From Artemisia argyi (Eukaryota; Streptophyta; Magnoliopsida; Asterales; Asteraceae): a stretch of 64,000 nt of DNA. How positions within the stretch are numbered: the first letter of the stretch is position 1; every line of letters starts with the position of its first letter. Positions 24,492-37,451 of this stretch are shown in pieces. A program made the translations under genes and the position numbers. The DNA is taken from positions 122,604,373 through 122,668,372 of the forward strand of contig CM060709.1 in NCBI GenBank assembly GCA_030686995.1, given 5' to 3'. The notes beneath the pieces are model-generated. The model searched no databases, was not told the origin of the DNA, and saw only the letters and a program-made list of their open reading frames with translations.

Positions 24492-25239
24492 TTTTAATTT
24501 TTTTACTTTTAACTGAATTATGTGAAACACTTAGGCTGCCCCAGTAAGGAGGGTCAATCCTTCCTATTTTTCTCTACAACGTCAGCTTTCTTTCTCCAGC
24601 GATATTCAAGTGATTGAGTGACCCAGTAAGGGCGACCTACACTAAAAAAATATATCTCACAAATATTCTTTTTTAATTATATAAAACACACACGAAAGAC
24701 GGAAACAATCGATCGCTTGGACGACTCTCATTCACAAAAACCTTGCAAGTTGCAATCGATCAATTCCTCATTTCACTCCACAACAAGGACGATCGGGTGC
24801 AATCGATTGATCGATCGATTCATCAAGCCTTACTACGAACAGCCTTAACTTAAATATTACAAATATAATTATCGTTGATAATAAAATTTTCCAAAGTAAA
24901 ATGTTGAGAGGTTGTACCTTAATGAATGCCAATGGAGTGAAGAAGTAAATAAGAAACTGACAAATGATACTGACCCTGACCCACCCCCTCAAAAACAGAA
25001 GACTTTGATAATCCTAAAAAAATAAAAATAAAAAGACCATAGTTGAACTCATCAAACACTTTTTTTTTTTTCCAAATCTAATCTAAACCCGTGTTCCTTC
25101 CTTCTCAATCATCACATTCCAATCCATCTCCAATCATTCTACGCGTTTGTTTTTATATAATTCTATATATACATATATGGGTTACATTTATTCATTTCAT
25201 CTAATGTACCAGTAACTTTAAAAAAAAAAAAAAAGGATT
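24492..25239 (+). promoter_or_regulatory. Upstream region of the PSI-like gene
   Basis: About 750 bp separate the Helitron border from the start codon. TATA-like sequence (TTCTATATATACATATATG) lies at about 25161-25179, roughly 60-80 bp before the ATG at 25240. An A run directly precedes the start codon. No further regulatory site can be assigned. Confidence 0.4.
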
Positions 25240-28200
25240 ATGGGAGGTGTATGTACAGGTGGCACATTGAAAAATGGACATGGTGGTGGTGTTGTTTTAA
25301 GGTCTGTTAAAAGCTTTAGTAAAAAAAACAAGAGTTTTAATGATAATGATCATGGAAATAATGATCATGAGGAATCAGTTGTTGTGTCATCATCTTATGG
25401 AGGACAATATGATGGTGATGGTGATGGTAATAATGAGGATGTGTATCATAGGAAAACCATGTCCTATGATTCGGGTGAATTGTTTTTTTCCATTTCTAGA
25501 GAGTTACAACCTTCTACCCCTGCCAGGGCTGTTGGTAAGGTATATATATGTTTGTTTGGTAAGGTATATCTTTTTGTAGATTACTATTAGCAGGGACGGA
25601 ACTAGGGGGCCATGAAATTTTGCTTCGTAGTGTTAATTTTTTTTAGAAAACCTCGATTTTCTCTAAATGCACCCGGTCCCAAAAACTTGTGTCTAGTATT
25701 ATGGTTTAAATTTTTTTTGTGCACCCGGTCCCTTTTAGCCCTGGTTCCGTCCCTGAGTACTAGTATAAGTTATTGCCCGAGGTGTTACTGGAAGCAGTCT
25801 CCTATCCTCTGGTTTTTCTTGGGCTAGGGGTATGATCTGTCTACATTCTACCTCCCCGTGCCCTGCAGCGGCGGGATTTGGTTCTGTTGCTGTTTTAGAA
25901 GTTGCATAGCTTAATTGAATTTTGAAAAAAAGGTCGAAAATTGAACCATGGGTATGAAAAGTATAATCCTTGATATGGTGTCTGCTTTAGATTAGAAAGG
26001 TTGAACTATAGTGAACAGCTTTGATAAAATGTGTTGTAGGAGATGGAGCGAGATGAGTCTCTCATGCTTGAAATTGTGATAATCGTTTTAACGCTTTTTG
26101 ATGGTGTTGAGTGTTTGAAAAGTTAGAGTACTTAAGACTGCACTAGATAAAATAGGGTATACATGTAAACCTTGACTCCACTATATGATAATATATTGTT
26201 GCGTTAGTATTAAGCTAAGTATTTGAAAATTTTTTCACCACCCCAAAATAATCAATAACAAAAGCAGCTTTACCCAAAACACTAGAAAATGATAAGATAT
26301 GAACATCCAAACACCCCCTTCATTTCTTGGGTGAGTTGAGTGATACTCAGACACTAGTAATGTCACTAGGCTTAGTGTTTTATGCTACATAAGTAGCTTT
26401 AAGCCATAAAGCTCATTATATTCTGACATGTAACTGAATCTCAATTCTCATCATAGGAAAAATCCTACTTAGTATTGTATGTACACTAGGTTTGTATATA
26501 TATGTTTAGATGCAGATATGGTCCTATACAAACAAAAGGACGTATAGTACCATATAAGGTGACATGAGTTGAAATGCATGTTGAGGAGATTAGATAGTGA
26601 TGATTGAAAATAAAAGCCTTGTAATTGTTTTGACATTTCATCGCAAAATATAGTAATGTACTTTCATTTCATCCTAGTTTGGTCACTGACTTTAAAGATT
26701 GTTATCAAAACCATTGTACGTATTCAAAGTCAGATAAATTGGCTAATTATGACGGGTAAACTTGTAAAATGCTGATATGGTTTGATGATTTTTTTATTAA
26801 GTTTTTTAAAAGTTGGATGGGTTTACTAACGATTTATGTAATCATTTTTGTCACACTAGTTATATATAAATAAATGCTTTAAAGCTTGACTACAAATATT
26901 TCAGGCCAACCCAATGCATTTTGATCCTTCAACAAAAAAGTACTCATTTGACCTGTTACCCAATCGGCACGGTTTGATAATGACTTTCTATTCTAACATG
27001 GTTCTCCATGTTAAATTTTGTTAGGCACCTCATGTGAGCACGTTTCTTGGTAAAGCTGGTAGTGTTGGTCTTGAAGTCCTTGACACTCTTGGAAGCAGCA
27101 TGTCAAATTTGAACTCGCGCAGTGGATTTGTATCAAATACGGCTGCAAGAGGAAATAAAGTATCTATATTGGCATTTGAAGTAGCTAATACTATTGTTAA
27201 AGGGTCCAATTTGATGCAGTCACTTTCTGAAGAAAATATCCAAATTCTTAAAAAGGAAATTTTGCATTCAAAAGGGGTGCAGTTGTTGGTTTCTACGGAT
27301 ATGCAGGAGTTATTAAAAATTGCAGCTGCTGACAAGAGGTAATTTCATTCTTACTAAAGATAGGAAACATGTAAGATTGCATTGATTGGCTTGAAATGAA
27401 ATGGGTCAAACTGGGCAAACTTTATCTATAGGCGCTTTAATATTGTTCAGGTTGAGGTGTTTTGGTGTGCTTTTCAAAGTGATTGTTGTAACTTGAGGAC
27501 TCATAATTGAATTAGATAATGAATTGCATAAAACAAGGGATGAATAAGTAACTTACATTTCTCTCAATGATTAGTATTCTTGCAGCGGCTTGTGTCTTAT
27601 CACATGATAAAACTCAACCTGTATAACTCGCCCTTTTTTCCATCTATAGCTTTTCTATATGTCAATGTTTCTTGCTGAACGCGATTTTATTCTCATTTAG
27701 TTATACGTTTTTAAATTTCATAGAGAGGAATTCGAAATATTTTCAAGAGAGGTGGTCAGATTTGGAGATATGTGCAAGGATCCCCAATGGCATCATCTGG
27801 ATCGTTTCTTTGCAAGGTAAAACTGATATATTTGAGTTCATCATAGTCAATTTCTTTTAATGTTATGATATTGATGAAAATGTTTATATAAATCAGATTG
27901 GATATGGACCCTGTAACAAGCAAACAGCATAGAGAGGAGGCCGAAATTACGATGCAAGAACTCACTAATTTAGCTCAGCAAACTTCTGTAAGTAACTTCT
28001 GATTATATTCTTCTTGTCTTGTTGAGTTATTTTGTTGGCATAAAGACATCAGTGAAGTACTAGTCTTCATGTATAAGTTGGAAAACTGACCCATTTACTT
28101 AAACGGGTCCATGTGTTATGCTTTAATTTTAGAGGCACATAAGAAAACATATTGAATGAGTTAGACGGGTTAACTTTCACCCATAGTGTATTTTTCATGC

Positions 28201-31200
28201 GTAAAACCTCCTAAATCAATCTATTTAAGTGCTTGTAATCAAATAATATAATATTTGTGAACATATTGGACACACAAATTATTTTATTCTTTAATTTTGG
28301 ACAACTCGTGCTTGTAGTTAACCCAACCCATATTCTTGCCTTAATTATTCCTATATGGCATAAACTAGACATTTAATCCATGACGCTAACACAAATTATT
28401 CTCGCAGGAATTGTACCATGAGTACCATGCTTTAGATAGATTTGAACAAGATTTTAGACGTAAGCTTGATGAAGTGGAATCTTTGCATCTTCCTCGAAAA
28501 GGTTAGGGCCATATGTTTTCATCTAGTGGACATACTATGAAGCATCAATAAATATTTATAGTTTCTAATTGTCTTGCCGTGGATAACAATGCAAGACGAA
28601 TGACCATGCGATTGGTATACAATCTCCATAATATATATTGGCCATTGATTTTACGATAGTATGTCACACAGTTGTTGTAAATTTTTGCATCTAAGTTTTA
28701 GATAGTATTTCCAATTGTTTATTTGAACATTTGGCTTTTCTTTCTTTTATAGGAGAGAGTATCGTGATATTACAAAGTGAGCTTAAGCATCAAAGAAAAC
28801 TCGTGAGGAACTTGAAAAAGAAGTCTCTTTGGTCCAAAAGTTTAGAAGAGGTACGGAGTTATTGTTTGTTATTGTTAAATGTTAGCAAATGCACATTTTA
28901 GAGCTCATCGTTTATTTCTTTTAAAAATTTATTTAACCAATAGCCATGTAAGTGAAATCGTTTTAAGTTGTAAGGTCTGAAAATGTTATATGTGCTACTT
29001 CAATACTGTAAACAGTAATAATTTCTGTGCATAACCTCTGGGTTTCTTCGTTTTGCATTTTCCGTTAGTAGGCCGTGGAGAAGCTTGTAGATGTAGTCAC
29101 CTTCATCCACCAGGCAATTGTGGAGGCTTTTGAGGAGAATGGTATTTTTTGCAATTCAGTATGCTACTTAATTTATTGAGGGACCAAATGGGGTAGGTCA
29201 GGTAGCTTCGGTAACAGGTAGAAAGGGCTGATTTGTTTGTATGGCTCAAACTTTGTCAAGTCGAACCACCAACATTTTCGTAATCTTTTTCATGGATTTC
29301 ATAAAGAAGTAATGTGGTTATTCAAATAAGCATTTAAATTACACTTTGGGTCACTTACATTAAGGTTGCAAAAATCGCGAATCGGTGGTCGGGCGGTCGA
29401 CCACCTTGTAGGTTGTAATCGGTTTAGGCGGGATTAATCGGATCGGCATTTTTGGCAAATTTTGGGTATTTCCGCCAAGTTTTGTGTATTTCTGGCGAGT
29501 TTTATGTATTTGCGGCAAGATTTTTCTAAAACAAACAACCTGTAATAGATTTAAACAGTTACTATAAATGATCAAAATAAGTTTACAGTGAGTTTTGGGT
29601 ACTTCCGGCAAGATTTGTAGGTTTCCGGAAAGTATGACCACCAATGACTGCCGGTGATCGCCATTGACCACGGTTGACCTATTTGTTTGACCCAGTTACA
29701 TAAATCGGCAAGGTTGGTCGCCCTGTAGCGCCTAGGCGGCGATTAATTGGCCTTGTAGACCTTTTTTTGCAACACTAGTTACAAGTTATGACCCGTTCTA
29801 CATGCTACCTCTTTGTTTTTGAAGTTTACCCGTTTAACAATATTAATCATCTTTTATTTATAAATGGTTAAAATTGCTACCTCTTTGTTCCTAATGTACT
29901 CAAGATATTTTGTCTCAAATTACTACCCGTTTAACCAAATAAACTTTTAATGCATTGAGTTATATCCCATGTGTGCAATCATTTGCAGTAATTTCAACGA
30001 AGAACGAAAAGGAGGCTAAAAGAAAAACTGAAAGATTAGGTGGTGCTGGTCTTGCTTTACATTATGCCAACTTGATCACTCAGATAGATAACATTGTAAG
30101 CTACTACTGTCTATTTTGTTAAATTCTTTTATACTTGGTTACTGTAGTTTGATGAACATATGCGACTCAATATCTTTTTGCAGGCTTCTCGTCCTACCTC
30201 CTTACCTCCTAATATGAGGGATACATTGTATAACGGTTTACCAGCTAGTGTAAAGGCTGGTTTACGTTCTCGTATACAAGCTCTTGATTGCAAGGAAGTG
30301 GTGAGTAGTCCCTCTTGTGGAGTATATATTTACTTTAGAGGTGGCAAAACAGATGCCTTTGGGCTTGGGTAACGGGTCAAATTGTCTTTGGTTCAAAACT
30401 GGTAATCAAGTGTGCATCTTAAAATGGGTCAGGATGGTTGGAATGACCCGCCAACACTTATTATTACTCATATTAATGTCATAAATAATTAATTTTCTAA
30501 ATTTCACCAAAAACTATATCCTAAACATATTGAGCTAGAGATATAACTACTTTTGAACATTAGGATGTAAGCATTTGAATGCATGTTTGATAACTTTTGA
30601 CCCATTTCATTTTACCTACTTTTTTATATACTATTACTCATGTCACTCGTTATCAAACAAATACTACTGAAACTGAATGTGCATCTTAAAATGGGTTGAC
30701 GTTGCCACCTCTGTATGTTGGAGAGTGTTGCAAGTGAAGATAACGTTTTACTTGACACATTGTGGGTTTGTATAGATGACCATGTCTCAAATTAAGGCCG
30801 AAATGGAGAAGACTCTTCAGTGGCTCGTCCCTGTTGCCACTGATACCACCAAGTAAGTTTTTGAATAATCATCTTTTACACTGATTCCCTTGTATTACTA
30901 GTGCTTCTCACTCGTCATTTTGTTGTTGGTGCAGAGCGCATCAAGGTTTTGGGTGGGTTGGAGAGTGGGCAAACACCGGGTAAGTGACTCATTCTTATGT
31001 CATCTTCTTAAATACAATTAAATTGACCACAAGTCGCCATTGTAGTACAGCCAGATATTGGATTTCCAACTAGGGTATGCGCTGCAATAACAAATTTTAC
31101 TAATGAATCCTTTCCCAGTACAAAACACACTGGTTCAATATTACCATACCGACCGTGTAGGCCCGGTCTTGCTATAACAGCTATGTGATATTGATTTTTA

Positions 31201-31857
31201 TCCACTGTTTGTTTGTCATTACCCAATGCATGTTAACAGTCGAAGTTATAGGTAGCCAAAAGGGTGGGGGCGCTAGTTGGGTATTTGTGCCGAAAGAGAT
31301 TTGTTTAAGTTGGCTCAACATGCATTGGATTGGGTTCGCTCACCCTTTTCCATGTTTTCTGTTTTGAATTTTATAAGCGATTAATATTTCTAATGTTTGA
31401 CAGAAACGAATTTGGAAAGAAGACAGCAGGGAGCAACAACATTATCCGGTTGCAGACATTATATCACGCCGATAAACACAAAATCGATCAATACATACTC
31501 AACTTAATCATCTTACTTCACCGTCTAATAAGCCTCGTGAGATATAGAGATAAAGTACCCAAATACACCCCGACTCATTCTCCTCCTACTTCAACTGGGT
31601 TGAACGAGCATCCCAATGGTCAACCTAAACGGGTCAAAATCTCACTTGAGGACAAAAATCTTCTAGAAGAAGTGACAAAAAGGAGAACGCTGGTTCCAGG
31701 AGTAAGCAAAAGTCAAGAATTCGTGATGGCGAAGAAGAACATACGAGCAGAGGTTCTTGCATCGAGTAGAAGCATGGGAAGCTCGCCTCGAAGAGATATG
31801 AAGTATGCAAATGCTAGTATGTTAGATGTTTTAGATGGACTAGGTTCAACTTTTTGA
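25240..31857 (+). CDS. PSK SIMULATOR (PSI)-like protein, DUF3475 + DUF668, 12 coding exons
   Basis: Coding exons, all with GT-AG introns and consistent phase: 25240-25539, 27025-27338, 27724-27816, 27897-27987, 28408-28501, 28753-28850, 29072-29141, 29989-30095, 30184-30300, 30776-30852, 30935-30979 and 31404-31857. They give 619 residues, close to Arabidopsis PSI proteins (about 610-660 from memory). The N-terminus MGGVC fits N-myristoylation and possible palmitoylation, then a low-complexity acidic region. DUF3475 lies around residues 142-200 (KVSILAFEVANTIVKGSNLM) and DUF668 around 369-455 (AGLALHYANLITQI, then MEKTLQWLVPVA and GFGWVGEW). The basic C-terminus has the family's VSKSQEF motif. 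Known family role: PSI proteins promote growth and are linked to phytosulfokine signalling in Arabidopsis; the biochemistry is unknown. Exon 1 could also end at an upstream GT (25534), but that breaks the frame. No stop or frameshift: this is the only intact host gene here. Confidence 0.92.
25591..25755. mobile_element. hAT-like MITE in intron 1 of the PSI gene
   Basis: A 165-bp element has terminal inverted repeats CAGGGACGGAACTAGGG and its complement with one mismatch in 17. The flanking octamers ACTATTAG and AGTACTAG agree at six of eight positions, which fits a decayed 8-bp hAT TSD. Confidence 0.6.
29363..29776. repeat. Inverted-repeat element in intron 7 of the PSI gene
   Basis: Short terminal inverted repeats around GTTGCAAAAA and TTTTTTTGCAAC bound about 410 bp of GC-richer sequence, with internal repeats of a TTTTGGGTATTTCCGGCA-like phrase. 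Probably a MITE-type insertion; its class and TSD are unclear. Confidence 0.4.
30336..30713. repeat. Inverted-repeat element in intron 9 of the PSI gene
   Basis: AGAGGTGGCAA at the left and TTGCCACCTCT at the right form an 11-bp inverted repeat. The interior has GGGTCAA-type words common in hAT-like plant MITEs. I found no clear TSD. Confidence 0.45.
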
Positions 31858-32056
31858 GGTGTAAGTAAAAGCGGTTAAACACTTTTTTTGGTTCATTTGG
31901 TTCATAATATCTATCTAATCTGAAAAAGTACATGTATATGTATATAAACGTTCTTGTATGAGGCATGTAGTCGATTATTAAAGGTTGTGATTGCCAAGTA
32001 TCGGAGATAAAGGGAATGTGACCACAGTGTTTCGTTATATAAGCTGATTCATTATT

Positions 32057-32352
32057 GAGTAAATTGCAAAAATCGTCCCTAAAGTTTGACCAATTTGCAT
32101 GTTTCGTCCTACAAATTTCGAAACTGCAAGGATCGTCCTTAAAGTTTCGCCCGTGTGCATGTGTCGTCCCTAAAGTTTGGTCCGTGTGCATGTATCGTCC
32201 CTAAAGTTTGACCAATTTAGGACGATATATGCCCCAAAAGGACGATATTTGCCCCAAAAGTTTGCCACAGGGACGATTTTTGCAGTTTCAACAGTTCTTG
32301 GACGAAACATGCAAATTGGCCAAAGTTTAGGGACGATTTTTGCAATTCCCTC
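32057..32352. mobile_element. Mutator-type MITE, TSD TTCATTATT
   Basis: A 296-bp element lies about 200 bp past the PSI stop codon. Its ends GAGTAAATTGCAAAAATCG and GAGGGAATTGCAAAAATCG (in inverted orientation) agree at 23 of 25 positions when extended. TTCATTATT stands at 32048-32056 and at 32353-32361, a perfect 9-bp TSD typical of Mutator-like elements. Inside, the phrase CGTCCCTAAAGTTTG recurs several times in both orientations. Confidence 0.85.
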
Positions 32353-32660
32353 TTCATTATTCATGTTGCAGTCAGCTTGAGAAACTTATGTGTTTCGACG
32401 TTTGTTTTTATATCCGTGGTATTGTATTGAACCAATTCCTAACTTTGTGTCTATCTATCGACTATCGTAAGCTAACAACAGTACGCTCTTCATGTCTTTT
32501 CTGATAGCATACGAATCTATAGAGTATGAATAGATTTGATAATGCATAACATGAAATTGTAATTATAGCACCTTGCTGTAGCAACACTGAATTTTGAAGG
32601 CAAATGTAAAGATCTTTGGCATATGTTTTTGTATACATTGATGTTACGAGTATTTTGCAT

Positions 32661-34369
32661 CTAACTGAACTGAGTATACATTACAGTTGTAAAGACAATA
32701 AGTAAAGTATCAACTAATGAACTAATCGTAACTGAACATTCTTCTTCTTCTTCTTCTTCTTCTTCTTCTTCTTCTTCTTCAAGTTCTCCAAAAGAAGAGA
32801 ATGAAAAGGGGATGAACCCATATCTAATATCAGCACATTTAGCCTCATACTTGACCCGTTTACGTTGTGTGGCTTCAATAACTGCCCGACCGGGCATAAA
32901 ATCAACCATACTCGAACGCGTCAAAGGTGGTGATCCTGTAAGATCAACACAAACATCAAGTCCACCATCCCAAGAATAAAGTAACATATCAGCCGGACGT
33001 AAGGTTTTGTCCCTTTCTCCATGAAGCCCAATATCAACCTCCTTACGAGCTGAAATACCAGACCGAGAACATATATCGACAAGAACATCGCGCACAACAT
33101 TATGCCGATGTTTAATACCAACTATACCTGCGCACGAAACAGCATGATCCCCAAAAATATCTCCAGAAAAAACCTTAGAACAAGCTGAACACGGCATCTG
33201 GACAGTAAAAAGAGGAACACCCAACCGATAACACAACATACATCGGTAAGTCCTGGCATTCATAGTTTGTCCCAATCCAGATATCGGTACCACCCTAAGC
33301 CAATCTGACGTGTAATCCTCTTTTAGTGAACTCCATAACGCCATCTGTCTAGGGGATAAATGGAAAGTGGATTCAACCGTTTGGGCAACACGTGTGAAAT
33401 ATATATCTGCCAATTTCTTCATAAGTTTGGGGGCAACGATCTCACTAGGGTTACTCAAAAGATTAATTTCCATATTCACATTGAAAGTACGCAAAACATC
33501 ATCAAATGAGGGACCAGTTATCACAATACCAGAACTACGGAGAAGCTTAGTCTGTAAGCTGGCAGATTGAAGTCTAGAAGCAAGGAAGGCATAGTTCAAG
33601 ACATCACCTGCAGAATACACACCAAGTCACCCGAAAGCAAACGGTAGGGTAGCAAGTCTCCATTGCCAATCACCAAACCCAGGCCCAGAAGCAGTGACAA
33701 TACGTTCCAAAGAAGAACGAAGTGCTGCATCAAAAGAAACCTGAGCACCCTCAAAGACCCGAGGAGGACATGTGCGCATAGAAAAATACAACTTGGAAAT
33801 ACCAGCACATGCACGCAGTAACAACAACTCACATTGAGGATCATTAAGCTTAGCAACAACATCCATAAGTTCAATAATTTTAGCAACCCTTTTTATAACA
33901 AGCTTACTACTAAACTCAAAGTCCACACTGGCGGGCCCACCTAATAATTTAACACCATGCGAAGGCCAAGAAATATTAGGGGGAAAAACACCAACATACC
34001 TGCTCCTGGGGTCTTCCTTTGGCAAAAAAACCTCAGTTTTATCAACGTTGAGGTGTAAACCACAACTAGGTCCATCCATCATAATCAACTCTAAAACTTT
34101 CTCCACAACCAAAGTATCTCTAATAATAGTACCATCATCCAGATACCAAGATTGAAGAGAAAGGGTAAAGGAGTCTCTAATCTTACATGCCAAGGGATGT
34201 AACACTAAAGCAAAAAGAAGAGGCCCAAGCGGATCACCCTGTTGCACCCCTTGGTGCGACCATAAAGTATGCTCACCATAATATAATCTGGCAGGACTGG
34301 AGTAACAAAATTCCACCCAACGTGAAATAGCCGGAACACGAAGGCGGACTTCCCGTAACATAACCGCAC
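32661..34369 (-). pseudogene. Non-LTR retrotransposon-like gene, 3' part: RT core end, thumb and RLE-like C-terminus
   Basis: Second half of the frame that begins at 47477; the Copia element at 34370-46030 separates them. From 34369 the protein shows GVQQGDPLGPLLFALVLHPL (RT motif B), SWYLDDGT (motif C with YLDDG), GLHLNVDKTEVF (D) and KLLGGP (E). A TGA at 33627-33629 interrupts it, where the frame expects Gly. The C-terminal part has CSACSKVFSGDIFGDHAVSC followed by KHRHNVVRD, then RPADMLLY and DVCVDLTG. This is the layout of a CCHC knuckle plus a PD-(D/E)XK restriction-like endonuclease in R2-type elements. The end is replaced by a (GAA)n run coding polyglutamate (32741-32780). No apurinic-type endonuclease is present. 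The domain call for the C-terminus is my own inference from the motif order. Confidence 0.75.
32739..32780. repeat. (TTC)n microsatellite
   Basis: About 14 TTC units on the plus strand. In the minus frame of the reverse-transcriptase pseudogene they encode a run of glutamates, and normal C-terminal sequence does not resume after it. Confidence 0.9.
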
Positions 34370-35493
34370 TGTTAATACAAATATCGCCTAAAAACGTTAT
34401 TTATATTTTACGATCTTCGCTAAGTTTTGTTAACAACAAAATGTAAACTTTAGTTTTTAAGCAAAACATAATCTTAGTTTTTAAGACTTGCATAAACTAG
34501 ACTTTTGCTACATTTTACATTTCATAAAACACAACACAAGTTTATTTCTTAAATTAGAAATAGTCACATCACATTTATGGCAAGTTTTGTCATTATGCAT
34601 TTATGGAAAGAAATGTGTTTGACTTGCTTTGATGTTGCTTACAAGTTTTGTGTTTGACTTGATTTAAGTGATGTGACATTGTTTGGTTGCTAGGAGTTTT
34701 GAGACAAGACCTTGTTTGGTTTGAAGAGTTATTGCAAAAACCTACTGCAGACCCGGCGGTACCCTAGGGGTACACGGGCGGAACCCATCTGAGGGTTCCA
34801 CCTGATCCGCCGAGCATGCAGTATGATGTGCTATAAATACCAAGCCATAACTTGATTTTTGGCAAAACCTCTTGAGATCATATTTTACACACACACTCAT
34901 CTTTTCTTCTAACCTCTTAACATTGTAAATGTGAAGTTTCCTTTTGTAGCAAAGAAGCTCACAAGGTCATCAAAAGTTACAAGTTTCCAACACAACGTTG
35001 CAAGACTTGTTAGCTTAGTATTGTGTAAACTCTTATTGTTTACACGTCATTTGTTTGTGTATATTCTGTAGTGAGTGGTTAATATTTTAGTCCTCAAAAT
35101 ACAAAGAGTGTTGGGAGTTGTTGTACCCTAGTAAAAGAACTAAACGGGAGTGGTTGTGCCCTTGTAAAAGAACTCGACATCTAGCTTTGTGTCGGTAAAA
35201 GTATAAGCGACGTGTAAGGTTTTCTCCGCCGGTGAAAGGAGCTTGTTTACTAGTGAAAGAAACTCTTGAGTTGGATACTCGGGGCGTGGACGTAGGGCAA
35301 GGAAATAGAGTCCTTGTAGCCGAACCACGATAAATACTCGTGTTGTGGTTTGATCGTTTCTTTCATTTACTTACTTGTTATATATTGTGTTTGTGCATAT
35401 ATCTTTGATCAAACGGAAAGTTTCAAAGCTAACTAAACAAGTTAAAAAGATTTTAAACGGTAAACTATTCAACCCCCCTTCTAGTTTTCCACA
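34370..35493 (+). repeat. 5' LTR of the Copia/SIRE-like element
   Basis: 1124 bp, TGTTAATAC...TTTTCCACA. A GC-rich hairpin cassette (34744-34822) lies about 10 bp upstream of the TATA box CTATAAATAC (34831-34840), which should drive element transcription. The start of R is not defined by sequence alone. Nearly identical to 44903-46030. Confidence 0.93.
34744..34822. repeat. GC-rich hairpin cassette in the 5' LTR
   Basis: Bounded by CTGCAG-like words, it contains two nested stems: GTACCC/GGGTAC and GGAACCC/GGGTTCC. Repeated in the 3' LTR at 45277-45355 and in related form at 37011-37095, 40551-40627 and 42800-42947. Confidence 0.8.
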
Positions 35494-35507
35494 ATTGGCA
35501 TCAAGAG
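35494..35507 (+). promoter_or_regulatory. Copia primer-binding site
   Basis: ATTGGCATCAAGAGC directly follows the LTR end. It is one or two bases from the TGGTATCAGAGC site for initiator methionine tRNA used by Copia elements. Confidence 0.7.
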
Positions 35508-35560
35508 CTACGTTACTCGAGCTTTTAAAATATATTGTGTTTTAAAACTTGAAACGATCC

Positions 35561-37435
35561 ATGGATTTTGAAAATTACAAAGAAGGGCAATCTATGCAAA
35601 GACCACCACTCTTTGAAGCAAATGGTTTTATATATTGGAAAAACCGTTTTGAAACTTAGGTGAAATCTAAAGATATAGATTTATGGTATATAATTGTTGA
35701 TGGTGATAACATAGCTACTAACATTAAAGATGATGATCAAAAGAAATTGATTGGTAAAAATAATGAAGCTAAAATGATGCTTTACAATGCTTTGCCTAAG
35801 AAAGAATATGAAAGAGTCTTTTTGTGTAAAACCGTCAAAGATATTTGGCAATCTTTAATTGTCACTCATCAAGGAAACTCACAAGTTAAAGATAACAAAA
35901 TTGATCTTCTTGTTCAACAATATGAACAATTTGTTATTTCCGAAGATGAGATTATTGATAATGCTTTTGCTAGGTTTAACACTATTATTACTTCACTTAA
36001 AGCACTTGATGAATCTTTTTGCAGTAAGAACTTTGTCAGGAAATTTCTTAGAGCACTCCATCCGAAGTGGAGAGCAAAAGTGACGGCAATTGAAGAATCC
36101 AAAGATCTTTCAAGCATGTCACTTGATGAGCTTATTGGAAACCTCAAAGTTCATGAAATGGTAATGGAAAAAGATTCGGAACTAGTAAGAGGCAAGAAAG
36201 AAAAAGTTAAGTCCATTGCCTTGAAAGCTAGAGTCCAATCAAGTGATGATGAAGAATCTACTTCGGATAGTGATGATGAGGAATATGCTATGGCCGTGAG
36301 AGACTTCAAGAAGTTCTTTCGTAGGCGAGGAAAGTTTGTAAGGCAACCTAAAGATGACAAGAAAACCTTCCGGAAAGATCGTGAGGATCGAAAAGGAAAA
36401 GTTGAAAGAAAATGTTATAGGTGTGGAGACACAAGTCATCTTGTAGGAGAATGTCCAAAACCACCCAAGAGCAAACCTCAACAAGCTTTTGTGGGTGGTG
36501 CTTGGAGTGACTATGAAGGAGATGATGATGAGCCAAAGAATGATGATATTGCTCTCATGGCTCACAACTCAAATGAGGTACTCTCCGACTCATCTTACTC
36601 CTCTATAGATGATGATACTTTACAAAATGAATATAACAAACTTTGTGAGTTAAGCTTAAAAATCATAAACAAAAATAAATTTTTGAAAACTAAAAAGGAG
36701 TTTTTAGAAAATGAAGTCTATGAGTTAAAAGAAAAAGCTAAGAGATTAGAAAAGGGTAAAGGTATTGACACCTCATGCAAATCATGTGAAGAACTTAAAC
36801 TTGAAGTTGAGAAACTTAAAATTACTCAAAATGATCTAATCAAACAAACCACAAAGTTCAAAAAGTTCGATAAGAGCATTTCATGTGTGGATGAAATTAT
36901 GAAACTTTAAAAGTCACCTTTTGATAAAACAGGTCTAGGTTTCAGGAAAGTAGAAATCATTAAGGGTCAAACGAAACAAGAAAAGAACGCACATGAAACA
37001 AACAAAATTGCTACAGCAGCCCGCGGACCAGACGGAACCCAAATTAGGGTTCTGCCCGTTGGCCCCGAGGGTTCCGCCAGGTCTGCTGCAGCAGTAACTC
37101 CATCCACATCGGATCGTTCAAAATTTGTTAAAGTTACATATAAAAATGGAACAAAACCTGCCTTTAGAACTGGAGTAGGACTTAGTAAAAATGAATTTAG
37201 AGCTAAGACTACTCAACCAAGACCTAAGACTCCAATTCCCAAACGCCCCTTTCCAAAGAGCAACTTCAACGCTCGACCAAACTACCAACAAGTTTGGAAT
37301 CAAAACACTCCTGGACATTACCAAAATTCAAACTACATGCCATGGAACCCTTATGCTCTATTTTCTTATTTGGAACAAATTAATGGTATGCTTAACCAAA
37401 ATGGACCCATGAGAAATTGGGGACCAAATGTTTGA
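35561..37435 (+). pseudogene. Copia gag region with in-frame stops
   Basis: The frame starts at ATG 35561 and includes YWKNRFE in its first 35 residues, the usual opening of Copia gag (UBN2-type domain). A TAG at 35657-35659 interrupts it, then an open stretch runs to the TAA at 36908-36910. It contains the zinc knuckle CYRCGDTSHLVGEC near 36412-36455, an acidic Ser/Asp region and a coiled-coil C-terminus. The same frame continues through a basic linker to a TGA at 37433-37435. A GC-rich hairpin cassette (37011-37095) is read through in this frame. Gag packages element RNA in particles. All stops keep the frame, and each can be reached by one C-to-T change from CAG, CAA or CGA. Confidence 0.85.
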
Positions 37436-37451
37436 GTGTTTTTCGTAAAAT

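Noticed and set aside
31330..31403. Upstream extension of the last PSI exon as an ORF from 31330
   Set aside because: The acceptor CAG at 31401-31403 and phase from the preceding exon fix the exon start at 31404.
32714..32905. Poly-Lys ORF on the minus strand
   Set aside because: Alternate frame of the (GAA)n microsatellite.
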